The notes under the pieces are model-generated. The model saw only the letters and a program-made list of their open reading frames with translations, made no database searches and had not been told where the DNA came from. This document shows positions 1 to 6,658 of a stretch of DNA of 11,794 nucleotides, one piece after another. Location of the stretch: the NCBI GenBank assembly GCA_022402505.1, contig JAKRSE010000284.1, positions 1-11,794 on the forward strand. The letters are read 5' to 3'. The DNA comes from Fimbriimonadaceae bacterium. Lineage in GTDB: Bacteria > Armatimonadota > Fimbriimonadia > Fimbriimonadales > Fimbriimonadaceae. The stretch's first letter is position 1; each line of letters starts with the position of its first letter. Made by a program: the position numbers and the translations under genes.

Positions 1-174
1 GAAGGTCAGATCGGGGCGGCGCACTCGGCGGCCCGCCTCCCGGAGCCCGTCGAAGGCCTGGGGCGAGGTCACCTCATGGACCAGGTGCCGGTCGATGTAG
101 AGCAGGGTTCCCCCGCCCGGCAGATCGGCCACCACGTGCCTGTCCCAAACCTTGTCGAAGAGCGTCTTCGCCAT
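1..174 (-). CDS. leuC: 3-isopropylmalate dehydratase large subunit, N-terminal fragment (cut by window edge)
   Basis: LeuC is the large, 4Fe-4S aconitase-type subunit of isopropylmalate isomerase, which converts 2-isopropylmalate to 3-isopropylmalate in cytoplasmic leucine synthesis. Only the first 58 codons are in the window. They begin MAKTLFDKVWDRHVV and contain LLYIDRHLVHEVTSPQAFDG, a stretch I recognise as near-invariant in LeuC (the E. coli protein has the same block). The 4Fe-4S cysteines lie outside the window. The ATG at 174 fits the usual MAKTL start. The gene lies 21 bases downstream of the pepF-like stop on the same strand, so it may be cotranscribed. However, TATCCT, a possible -10 element, sits 10 bases before the ATG (185-190, minus strand), so a private promoter is also possible. 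No good Shine-Dalgarno sequence is seen. The family call is secure; LeuC and homoaconitase paralogues are hard to separate on so short a fragment. Confidence 0.93.
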   Translation of the reverse strand, partial: MAKTLFDKVWDRHVVADLPGGGTLLYIDRHLVHEVTSPQAFDGLREAGRRVRRPDLTF

Positions 175-195
175 TCCGCGTCCAAGGATACTGGG

Positions 196-2013
196 TCAGG
201 ACTGCTTCTGCAGCTCGGCCCACTTGGTTTCGAAGGTGGAGACGAAATCTTCGATCACCCGGAACCCGCCCTTCCAGAACTCGGGATCGCGGAGATCGAC
301 GCCGAGCCGGGCCATCAGCTCGTGCGGAGTCTCCCCGCCGCCCCGCTCCAGAACGTCCACGTACCGGTCGGCAAAATCCGGCCCGGCCGCCTTCGCCTTC
401 TGGTAGATGGCAAGGGTGAGCAGCTCGCCGAAGGCGTAGGCATAGACATAGAACGGGGCGAAGAAGAAGTGGCCGACGTAGGTCCACCACATCCGGTGCT
501 GGTCGCCCAGGGCCACCGAGTCCTCGAACATCGACTGCAGCTCTTCCTGCCAAAGCTCGCCGAAGGTCTCGGCGCTGATCTCTCCCTCCTCGCGCCGGAG
601 TCGGTGGCACCGCATCTCGAACCGGCACATGGCCGCCTGGCGGTGGACGCTGGCGAAGATTCCCTCGATCTTCTGGGCGTAGAGCGCCACCTGATCGCGA
701 AGCGGCAGGTCGCCGACCACCCGCTCGAAGACGAGCATCTCGCCGAAGATCGAGGCGAGCTCGGCCAGGGGCAGGGTGCCGTGGTAGTTGATCAGACTCT
801 GCTTCCGGCTCAGGCTGGCATGGACCCCGTGGCCCAGTTCATGGGCGAGGGTCATCACGTCTTCGATGCTGTCCTGATAGGTCATCAGCACGACCGGATG
901 GAGGTCGGGGGTGATGTAGCTGCAGAAGGCGCCGCCCCGTTTGCCGGCCCGGGGGGCCGCGTCGATCCAGCTCTTCTGGAAGAACTCATCGGCCCGGTCG
1001 GCCAGAGTCGGGCTGAAGCTGCCGAAGCTCTTCAGCACCATCTCCCGCGCCTCCTCCCAGCCGACCTTGGTCTTGGCGTCGAAGAGGGGAGCGTAGCGGT
1101 CGATGTGGGTCAATTCGTCCAGCCCGAGAATCTCCCGCTTGACTCGGTAGTACCGGGCGACGAGATCGCTGCGCTCACGGCAGAGGTCGAGAACGGTCTG
1201 GACGGTCTCGGCCTCCAGCTCGTTGGCCTGGTGGCGGCTCTGCTCGGGCGAATCGTAGCCGCGGAGCCGGTCCTCCAGCTTCTTGTCGGCCATCAGCGTG
1301 TTGTAGGTGAAGACGATGGTGCGCTCCAGCTCCTTCAGACCGGCCGAGAGGGAATCGCCCGCCGCCTGCCGGATCGCCCGGTCCTCGTGGCGCAGGCGGT
1401 GGAGCACTTCGGATTCGGTCAGCTCCTCGACCTCGCCCGTCTCCGGGTGGGTGAACCGGAAGACGTGGTTGCTGGTCAGGTCTTCGTGCAGCCGGACCCA
1501 GGCTCGGGCGCCGGTGTTGCTCACCTCTTCCAGCAGCACCTCCTTCTCCTCGCTCAGGCGGTAGGGGCTCGCCACGCGGACGACGCTGAGGAAGTGTCGG
1601 CAGTCGGCCAGCTCCTCGGCGGCCATCATCGCGTCGATCCACTCCTGCGAGGCCTCCTGAAGCTCCAGCTCGAAGAACATCATCCGGACCCGGCTCTCCG
1701 ACCCCCGCTCCATCTGCGCCTGGTAGAAGGCGCCGTGCTCCGGCTTCGAGGTGTCCGCCGCGTAGACCAGCGAGGCGAACGAGGCGGGCTTGTAGCCGAC
1801 GATGCCGATCTCTTCGTACCTGCGGATCGCCCGCTCCAGTTCGGCGGCGGTGAGGGAGCCGGAGCCGACCTTCCCTCGGTAGTCGGCCTCGAACGCCGTG
1901 ATCAGTCGATCAACCTCCTCCCAGGTCGCTTCGATCTTCGGGTCGTCCAGCCCGGAAAAAAGGGAAGTCAGGTCCCAGGAGATGCCGGCGGCGGAGCTGC
2001 TCATGCCAAGCAT
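196..2013 (-). CDS. pepF: M3-family oligoendopeptidase (PepF-like zinc metallopeptidase)
   Basis: This is a cytoplasmic zinc endopeptidase that cleaves short oligopeptides. The 605-aa length is normal for the PepF branch of family M3. The zinc-binding and catalytic motif HELGH is at residues 391-395 (H391 and H395 zinc ligands, E392 catalytic). The third ligand is very probably E418 in LAELAS, in the position of the Glu of thimet oligopeptidase. The motif is flanked by typical PepF sequence: SYITPDLHPVVLMTY before it and SIFGEMLVFER after it. The N-terminal half is the helical lid (PepF N-terminal domain). There is no signal peptide or membrane segment. The start is ATG at 2013; a second ATG at 2004 (MSSSAAG) would be equally acceptable, and neither has a clear ribosome binding site. 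It is divergent from tyrS, with 58 bases between the two starts, and leuC follows on the same strand. The family assignment is firm; the exact physiological substrate is unknown. Confidence 0.95.
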   Translation of the reverse strand: MLGMSSSAAGISWDLTSLFSGLDDPKIEATWEEVDRLITAFEADYRGKVGSGSLTAAELERAIRRYEEIGIVGYKPASFASLVYAADTSKPEHGAFYQAQMERGSESRVRMMFFELELQEASQEWIDAMMAAEELADCRHFLSVVRVASPYRLSEEKEVLLEEVSNTGARAWVRLHEDLTSNHVFRFTHPETGEVEELTESEVLHRLRHEDRAIRQAAGDSLSAGLKELERTIVFTYNTLMADKKLEDRLRGYDSPEQSRHQANELEAETVQTVLDLCRERSDLVARYYRVKREILGLDELTHIDRYAPLFDAKTKVGWEEAREMVLKSFGSFSPTLADRADEFFQKSWIDAAPRAGKRGGAFCSYITPDLHPVVLMTYQDSIEDVMTLAHELGHGVHASLSRKQSLINYHGTLPLAELASIFGEMLVFERVVGDLPLRDQVALYAQKIEGIFASVHRQAAMCRFEMRCHRLRREEGEISAETFGELWQEELQSMFEDSVALGDQHRMWWTYVGHFFFAPFYVYAYAFGELLTLAIYQKAKAAGPDFADRYVDVLERGGGETPHELMARLGVDLRDPEFWKGGFRVIEDFVSTFETKWAELQKQS

Positions 2014-2057
2014 GGTGGGCCCCGGGGCCGGCGGGTCCTGGGCTCAGGTTCGGCCGG

Positions 2058-2063
2058 TAGACT
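2058..2063 (+). promoter_or_regulatory. Possible -10 element of a near-leaderless tyrS promoter
   Basis: TAGACT matches the TANNNT form of a -10 hexamer and ends 8 bases before the tyrS ATG at 2072. The 58-base gap between the divergent pepF-like and tyrS starts leaves little room for an untranslated leader, and no purine-rich Shine-Dalgarno sequence is visible. Transcription would therefore begin at or just before the ATG, as in many leaderless bacterial genes. No convincing -35 hexamer is seen, so this is a suggestion from position and sequence only. Confidence 0.35.
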
Positions 2064-2071
2064 TCCGAACC

Positions 2072-3274
2072 ATGACCATCGACGACCAGATCGCCTTGCT
2101 GAAGAGGGGCACCACCGAGATCATCAGCGAGGCCGATCTGGCCGAGAAGCTGAAGCTGGGCCGGCCGCTCCGCGTGAAGCTGGGAGTCGATCCCACCGCG
2201 AAGGACGTGACCCTCGGCTGGGCGGTGGTCCTTCGCAAGCTCCGGCAGTTCCAGGACCTCGGCCACACCGCCTGCCTGATCATCGGCGACTTCACCGCCC
2301 AGATCGGCGACCCCAGTGGCAAGAGCAAGACCCGCCGCCAGCTGAGCCGGGAAGAGGTTCAGGCGAATGTCGATGCGGTCAAGGAGAAGGTCTTCCGCAT
2401 CCTGGACCCGGCCAAGACCGAAATCTTCTTCAACAAGGACTGGCTGGGGGCGATGACCTTTGAGGACGTCATCCGGCTCTGCAGTCGGTACACCGTCGCC
2501 CGAATCCTGGAGCGGGACGACTTCACCAATCGGCTCGCCGAACAGAAGCCGATCGCGATGCACGAAATCCTCTATCCCCTCTGCCAGGGCATGGATTCGG
2601 TGGAGATCGTCGCCGACGTGGAGATCGGAGGGAACGACCAGAAGTTCAACAACCTGGTCGGCCGGACCCTGATGAGCCAGTACGGCCAGGAACCCCAGGT
2701 CGTGCTGCTCTGCCCGCTGCTGGTCGGGACGGACGGGAAGGAGAAGATGAGCCAGTCGCTGGGCAACTACATCAGCATCGATGACGCGCCCAACGACATG
2801 TTCGGCAAGACGATGTCGATTCCGGACGAGCTGATCGAGAACTGGTTCGAGCTCTGCACCGACGTGCCGATGGACGAGGTCCGCGAGATGCTGGCCGAAG
2901 GCCGCAACCCCCGCGACGCCAAGATGCGCCTCGGCCGGGAGCTGGTCGGTCTCTACCACTCCCCGGAGGCGGCGACGGCGGCTCAGGACTACTTCGTCGA
3001 GACCTTCAGCCGCCGCTCGCAGCCGGTGGATGCCGAAGACGCGGTCATTCCTTCGGCTTTGGTGATCGAGGGTGAGGTCTCGCTGGCCGCCCTGATCGCG
3101 GCCCTGGAGATGGCGGAGAGCAACGGCAAAGCCAAGGCCCTCATCAAGCAGGGCGCCGTCTCGCTGGACGGAGAAAAGGTCGAAGACCAATCCGCCCGCT
3201 TCGGGGTCGACGAGCTGGAAGGCAAGATCCTGCGGGTCGGCAAGCACCGGTTCCGGCGGCTGGTTCTGGGGTAG
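2072..3274 (+). CDS. tyrS: Tyrosyl-tRNA synthetase with altered HIGH motif
   Basis: TyrRS activates tyrosine with ATP and charges tRNA-Tyr in the cytoplasm. The 400-aa protein has the class I Rossmann catalytic domain (about residues 30-240), an anticodon-binding helical region, and a C-terminal S4 RNA-binding domain (about 336-398, from VSLAALIAAL to FRRLVL). Diagnostic blocks are GVDPTAKD, FQDLGHTACLIIGDFTAQIG, and the KMSKS loop as KMSQS at residues 225-229. The HIGH signature is TLGW (T47-L48-G49-W50): both histidines are replaced, although everything around it is intact. The ATG at 2072 is chosen because it gives the usual N-terminal length; the frame stays open further upstream, but that part lies antisense to the pepF-like gene. 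No Shine-Dalgarno sequence is visible, and a TAGACT -10-like element lies 8 bases upstream. The sequence is closest in style to the TyrZ/Thermus-like branch rather than the E. coli branch. Confidence 0.96.
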   Translation: MTIDDQIALLKRGTTEIISEADLAEKLKLGRPLRVKLGVDPTAKDVTLGWAVVLRKLRQFQDLGHTACLIIGDFTAQIGDPSGKSKTRRQLSREEVQANVDAVKEKVFRILDPAKTEIFFNKDWLGAMTFEDVIRLCSRYTVARILERDDFTNRLAEQKPIAMHEILYPLCQGMDSVEIVADVEIGGNDQKFNNLVGRTLMSQYGQEPQVVLLCPLLVGTDGKEKMSQSLGNYISIDDAPNDMFGKTMSIPDELIENWFELCTDVPMDEVREMLAEGRNPRDAKMRLGRELVGLYHSPEAATAAQDYFVETFSRRSQPVDAEDAVIPSALVIEGEVSLAALIAALEMAESNGKAKALIKQGAVSLDGEKVEDQSARFGVDELEGKILRVGKHRFRRLVLG

Positions 3275-3306
3275 GTTTCCTTCTTGAATGCCGTCGTGAA
3301 GGCAGC

Positions 3307-3903
3307 ATGGAAATCCGTATGGCCAATCGTCGGTGCATCTCGCCGGAGGAGTTCTGGAAGTGGTTTGAAGGCCGACGGGGACTGTCCCGCGTCCTGCCGG
3401 CGATTTGGACCATGAAGAGCTGCATGCGGCAGTTGGATGGCTTTGCCGACAAGCTTGCCGTGGAGATTCAGGTCGTGCCGGGAGAGAAGCACCGCATCCT
3501 GATCATCTCGGCGGACGGGATTGGCGAGAACATCCCGGTCGTGGAGCAGATCGTTGCGGCTGCCCCGAGGATGGTCGAGTGGCAGGTCGTCGCCTTCCGA
3601 CCCGCCATTGATGCCGACCAACTCCAGATTTTCGGTCAGAACTTCCAGACGGATTCCATGAGGATGGTGACCCAGTGGGTGGACGGGAAGCTGGATGTCT
3701 GGCTGTTCTTCGGCGACGAAGAGAGGCACCGGAAGGAAGAGATGATCGCGCCGGGATTCCTGGCCCTCGACCACCTGGTCGGGGAGTACCTGGTAATGAC
3801 CAAGCTGGAGCACGTCGAGTTTCTGCCGGCAGTCAGAGCCCCAGCCAACGCCGGCCCGATCTGGGCCCTGCCGGCAATCCTGGATGCAGGACCACCAGGC
3901 TGA
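3307..3903 (+). CDS. Conserved hypothetical protein, 198 aa
   Basis: I do not have a functional name for this protein. It resembles a conserved bacterial family of unknown function that I know only by its pattern: an N-terminal FWxWF box (FWKWFE here), a central ISADGI followed by acidic and hydrophobic residues, VAAAPRMVEWQVVAFRP, and a C-terminal part ending in LALDHLVGEYLVMTKLEHVEF. It is probably a soluble cytoplasmic alpha/beta protein, with no signal peptide, membrane helix or obvious catalytic motif. The ATG at 3307 has GAAGG four bases upstream; a second ATG at 3319 is possible. It lies 32 bases after tyrS on the same strand and could be cotranscribed, but a functional link is not implied. 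The last 20 or so residues, rich in Pro, Ala and Gly, look less conserved. Codon use is slightly less GC-biased than in the neighbours, which might indicate a more recent arrival. Confidence 0.75.
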   Translation: MEIRMANRRCISPEEFWKWFEGRRGLSRVLPAIWTMKSCMRQLDGFADKLAVEIQVVPGEKHRILIISADGIGENIPVVEQIVAAAPRMVEWQVVAFRPAIDADQLQIFGQNFQTDSMRMVTQWVDGKLDVWLFFGDEERHRKEEMIAPGFLALDHLVGEYLVMTKLEHVEFLPAVRAPANAGPIWALPAILDAGPPG

Positions 3904-4075
3904 ACCGGATCAACACTTCATGACGTGTGCAGTTCGAGGCGCTTGACCCGGCGCCAAGTCTCCGCCGTCATTCCTGCGGACCATTCTGGACTCCTGGCAA
4001 TGGCACTGACCCTCGCCATGGGTTTCCTGATCGTATTCGAGCCGATCGGACAGACCAACCGGGCCCCCAAGCCCC
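3904..4075. other. Intergenic spacer between convergent genes, no gene recognised
   Basis: These 172 bases lie between the stop of the 198-aa hypothetical gene and the stop of the acyl-CoA dehydrogenase gene. I see no RNA gene, no complete mobile-element end and no convincing U-tailed terminator. A short imperfect palindrome (CACTTCATGACGTG, near 3913) is the only local symmetry. Open frames here run into the antisense of the dehydrogenase and look like noise. It could hold the decayed remains of a gene, but nothing identifies it. Confidence 0.5.
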
Positions 4076-5272
4076 TCACTCGAACGGCCAGGCTGGGAGG
4101 GAGTGGTCGAGGGGGCGGTCGGTGCGGTAGCCGAGTTCGTATTCGGCCTGCATCAGCGTGTGGATCTCGTGGGTGCCTTCGTAAATCATTGCGCCCCGCG
4201 AGTTGCGGAAGTGGCGTTCCACCGGGAACTCGTCGCTGAATCCGTAGGCTCCGTGGATCTCCACCGCCTTGTTGGCGGCGTCGAAGGCGGCGGCGCAGTT
4301 GTTCCACTTCGCCAGGCTGACCTCGCGGGTGTGGCGGAGGCCCTGGTTCTTCATCCACCCGACCTTCTGGTAGAGAAGCCGGCCGATCTCGCGGCCCTGG
4401 ACCATCGAGGCGATCATCTGCTGGACCAGCTGCTTGCGGCCGATGGCCTCGCCGCCGACCTTCCGGTCGTTGGCATAGCGGACCGAGGCATCGAGGCAGG
4501 CGGTGATGATTCCCACGGCTCCGGCTGCCACCGTGTAGCGTCCGTGGTCCAGGGCGGACATGGCGATCTTGAAGCCGTTGCCCTCGCCGCCGACCAGGTT
4601 TTCGGCCGGGATCGGGCAGTTCTCGAAGAAGATCTGGCCCGTGTTGCCCGCGCGGACTCCGAGCTTGCCCTTCAGCGGCCGGCTGGAGAATCCGGGGGTG
4701 GTCCGGTCCACGATGAAGGCCGACATGCCCTTGGTAGGGGTGGAGGCGGTCGGGTCGGTGACGGCGACGACCAGGAACTGATCGGCGTAGTCGGCCAGGC
4801 TGATCCAGGTCTTCTCGCCGTTCAGAATGTAGTGGTCGCCCGACTTTTCGGCGCGGGTGCTGATGTGGGCGGCGTCGCTGCCGGCGTTCGGTTCGGTCAG
4901 GCCGAATCCGCCGATCCGCCTTCCGCTCGCCAGGTCGGGGAGCCATCGCTGCTTCTGCTCCTCGGTGGCCCACTGCATCAGGGTCATGGACTGGAGTCCG
5001 ACGTGGACGCTCATGACGACCCGGGCGGTGGAATCGGCTCGTTCCAGCTCTTCGCAGGCCAGGCCGAGCGAGATGTAGTCGGCGCCCATGCCTTCGTACT
5101 TCTCGGGGATGCAGACGCCGAGCAGGCCGGATTCGCCCATCTTCTTGAGCACGGCGGGGTCCGATTCGTGGGCGCGGTCCCGCTCGGCCAAGCCGGGCAG
5201 AATCTCCTGCTCGCCGAACTTTCGGGCGGCCTCGCGAATCATCTCGTGCTCTTGCGTCAGGGCAAAGTCCAT
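4076..5272 (-). CDS. Acyl-CoA dehydrogenase (glutaryl/short-chain-like)
   Basis: This is a soluble FAD-dependent dehydrogenase that oxidises an acyl-CoA to its 2,3-enoyl-CoA and passes electrons to electron-transfer flavoprotein. The 398-aa protein has the complete family architecture: N-terminal helical domain, middle beta domain with FGLTEPNAGSD (residues 123-133) and KTWIS, and C-terminal helical domain. The catalytic base is E365 in MIYEGTHEIH. R84, in DSTARVVMSVH, falls where glutaryl-CoA dehydrogenase keeps the arginine that holds the substrate carboxylate, so a dicarboxylyl-CoA substrate is possible, but this is an inference from a by-eye alignment. The ATG at 5272 gives the usual MDFALTQEHE start; GGAGGTG abuts it, closer than ideal. 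An in-frame GTG at 5290 would add six residues. The gene stands alone, divergent from the glycosidase cluster, so its pathway cannot be read from context. Confidence 0.94.
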   Translation of the reverse strand: MDFALTQEHEMIREAARKFGEQEILPGLAERDRAHESDPAVLKKMGESGLLGVCIPEKYEGMGADYISLGLACEELERADSTARVVMSVHVGLQSMTLMQWATEEQKQRWLPDLASGRRIGGFGLTEPNAGSDAAHISTRAEKSGDHYILNGEKTWISLADYADQFLVVAVTDPTASTPTKGMSAFIVDRTTPGFSSRPLKGKLGVRAGNTGQIFFENCPIPAENLVGGEGNGFKIAMSALDHGRYTVAAGAVGIITACLDASVRYANDRKVGGEAIGRKQLVQQMIASMVQGREIGRLLYQKVGWMKNQGLRHTREVSLAKWNNCAAAFDAANKAVEIHGAYGFSDEFPVERHFRNSRGAMIYEGTHEIHTLMQAEYELGYRTDRPLDHSLPAWPFE

Positions 5273-5335
5273 CACCTCCGAGTGTGGCACCGGGCGGATG
5301 GTCGGCCGGAAGTCCGTCCCAAAAGAGGCGGGTTG

Positions 5336-5347
5336 CGAAACGTTTCG
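5336..5347. promoter_or_regulatory. Perfect 12-bp palindrome, LacI-family-type operator
   Basis: CGAAACGTTTCG is its own reverse complement. Operators of LacI/GalR-family repressors (PurR, CcpA and relatives) typically have a central CG flanked by AAA and TTT, as here. It ends 24 bases before the ATG of the first glycosidase gene at 5372. If the CATACT at 5359-5364 serves as the -10 element, the palindrome covers the -35 position, where bound repressor would block transcription. A partial second copy, GTTTCGG at 5351-5357, repeats the right arm (5342-5348) nine bases on. The regulator is not in the window. Control of the divergent acyl-CoA dehydrogenase gene is possible but less likely. Confidence 0.55.
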
Positions 5348-5371
5348 GATGTTTCGGGCATACTGAATGAC

Positions 5372-6655
5372 ATGCTCAGTGTTGCGCTGTCGATGGCCTT
5401 GTCATCGACCCAGACCGCTCCGGCGGCCGACGGTTTTGTCAGCCCGGTGAGGGTGGAGATCCGCGGCGATCAGCAGGCGGGTTTCCGGCTCTACCGCAAC
5501 GGCGAGCCGTACTTCATCAAGGGGGTTGGCGGCGGCGATCAGCCGGAGCTGCTTCGGAGGCTGGGGGGGAATTCCTTCCGCACCTGGGGCGCCGACAACC
5601 TGGAACCGGATTTTGAACGAGCCCGCAGGCACGGTCTGACCGTCACGGTCGGTTTCTGGCTCGGTCACACCCAGCACGGGTTCCGGTACGACGATCCCAA
5701 GATGCTCGCCGAGCAGAAGGAGAAGGTCCGAGAGGGCGTTCTGAAGTGGCGCAACCGTCCCGAGCTCCTGATGTGGGCGCTCGGGAACGAGATGGAGATG
5801 TACGGCGACGGAGGCGATCCGAACCTTTGGCGTCACGTCGAGGACCTCGCCAAGATGGTCCGCGAGCTGGACCCCAGCCGGCCGATCATCACCGTCATCG
5901 CCGACATCGGCGGCCAGAGGATTCCCGCGATCAACCGCTACGCACCCAGCCTGGATGCCATCGGGATCAACAGCTACGGCGGGGCGGCGACGCTTCCGGA
6001 ACGCTACAAGGCGGTCGGCGGAGTGAAGCCCTACATTCTCACCGAGTTCGGTCCGAACGGCCCGTGGGAGATCGAGAAGACGCCTTGGGGAGCCGTGCCG
6101 GAGCCGACCAGCACCGAGAAGGCCGAGATGTACCGCCGCCACTACACCGCTTCGGTGAAGAACAATCCGAAGATGGCTCTGGGCAGCTACTCCTTCCTCT
6201 GGGGTTGGAAGCAGGAACTGACCCACACCTGGTTCGGCATGCTGCTTCGGTCGGGAGAGAAGGTCTCTTCGGCCGACGTGATGAGCGAGTTCTGGACCGG
6301 GCGGCCGGTTCCTGATCCTTCGCCGCGCATCGAGGAGTTCGGCCCGATGGGCGCCGTCGAAGTTCGGGCGGGTCGCTCGGTCGCGGTGAAGGCCCGGGCG
6401 AGCGATCCTCGAGGCCTGCCGCTTACGGCCGAATGGGAGATCTACCGGGAGGCTTCGGAGGTTCGGCAGGGCGGCTACGCCGAGGACCTCTTGGACCGCT
6501 TCCCGAAGGCTCTGGTCTTCGGCAGTCCCACCCGGGCCGTCTTCAACACGTCCGGCCTGGAGCCTGGCTCCTACCGAATCTTCGTCACCTATCGCAACGG
6601 AGCGGGCAGTGCGGCGACCGCCAACCTCCCGATCCACGTCCTTCCTCCGCTCTGA
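5372..6655 (+). CDS. Exported clan GH-A glycosidase-like protein, tandem copy 1
   Basis: This is a predicted secreted glycoside hydrolase of 427 aa. A short hydrophobic leader (MLSVALSMALSSTQTAPAA, without the usual basic residues) precedes a (beta/alpha)8 barrel resembling the catalytic domain of GH2-type enzymes (about residues 25-320). The two clan GH-A carboxylates are in place: E140 in ALGNEME (acid/base) and E225 in ILTEFGP (nucleophile). Conserved blocks also include FRTWGAD, WLGHTQHGF, IGINSYGG, FLWGWKQE and THTWFGM. Residues about 330-427 form an Ig/PKD-like beta domain ending SYRIFVTYRNGAG...ANLPIHV. The usual acidic DPDGDP loop of such domains is DPRGLP here (345-350). No Shine-Dalgarno sequence is visible before the ATG; the LacI-type palindrome lies just upstream. 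The gene is followed by a paralogue in the same frame after a single codon. The substrate is not readable; an internal ATG at 5393 is an unlikely alternative start. Confidence 0.88.
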   Translation: MLSVALSMALSSTQTAPAADGFVSPVRVEIRGDQQAGFRLYRNGEPYFIKGVGGGDQPELLRRLGGNSFRTWGADNLEPDFERARRHGLTVTVGFWLGHTQHGFRYDDPKMLAEQKEKVREGVLKWRNRPELLMWALGNEMEMYGDGGDPNLWRHVEDLAKMVRELDPSRPIITVIADIGGQRIPAINRYAPSLDAIGINSYGGAATLPERYKAVGGVKPYILTEFGPNGPWEIEKTPWGAVPEPTSTEKAEMYRRHYTASVKNNPKMALGSYSFLWGWKQELTHTWFGMLLRSGEKVSSADVMSEFWTGRPVPDPSPRIEEFGPMGAVEVRAGRSVAVKARASDPRGLPLTAEWEIYREASEVRQGGYAEDLLDRFPKALVFGSPTRAVFNTSGLEPGSYRIFVTYRNGAGSAATANLPIHVLPPL

Positions 6656-6658
6656 ACA

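Noticed and set aside
76..2463. A 795-aa open frame on the plus strand across the pepF-like gene and into tyrS
   Set aside because: It is antisense to a clear M3 peptidase and out of frame with tyrS; its low-complexity Leu/Gly/Glu/Ala/Arg composition is typical of shadow frames in GC-rich DNA.
3913..3926. CACTTCATGACGTG as an operator or terminator
   Set aside because: The symmetry is imperfect and short, and it lies after a stop codon with no T-tract or gene start nearby.
3925..4239. Small plus-strand frame with a hydrophobic stretch (MALTLAMGFLIVFEPIG) in the spacer after the hypothetical gene
   Set aside because: No ribosome binding site, and the second half runs antisense into the dehydrogenase C-terminus; the hydrophobic part is too short to support a membrane peptide gene.
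4103..5371. Long plus-strand open frame upstream of glycosidase copy 1, apparently making an 850-aa fusion
   Set aside because: It is the antisense of the acyl-CoA dehydrogenase gene; the recognisable glycosidase starts with a leader peptide at 5372.
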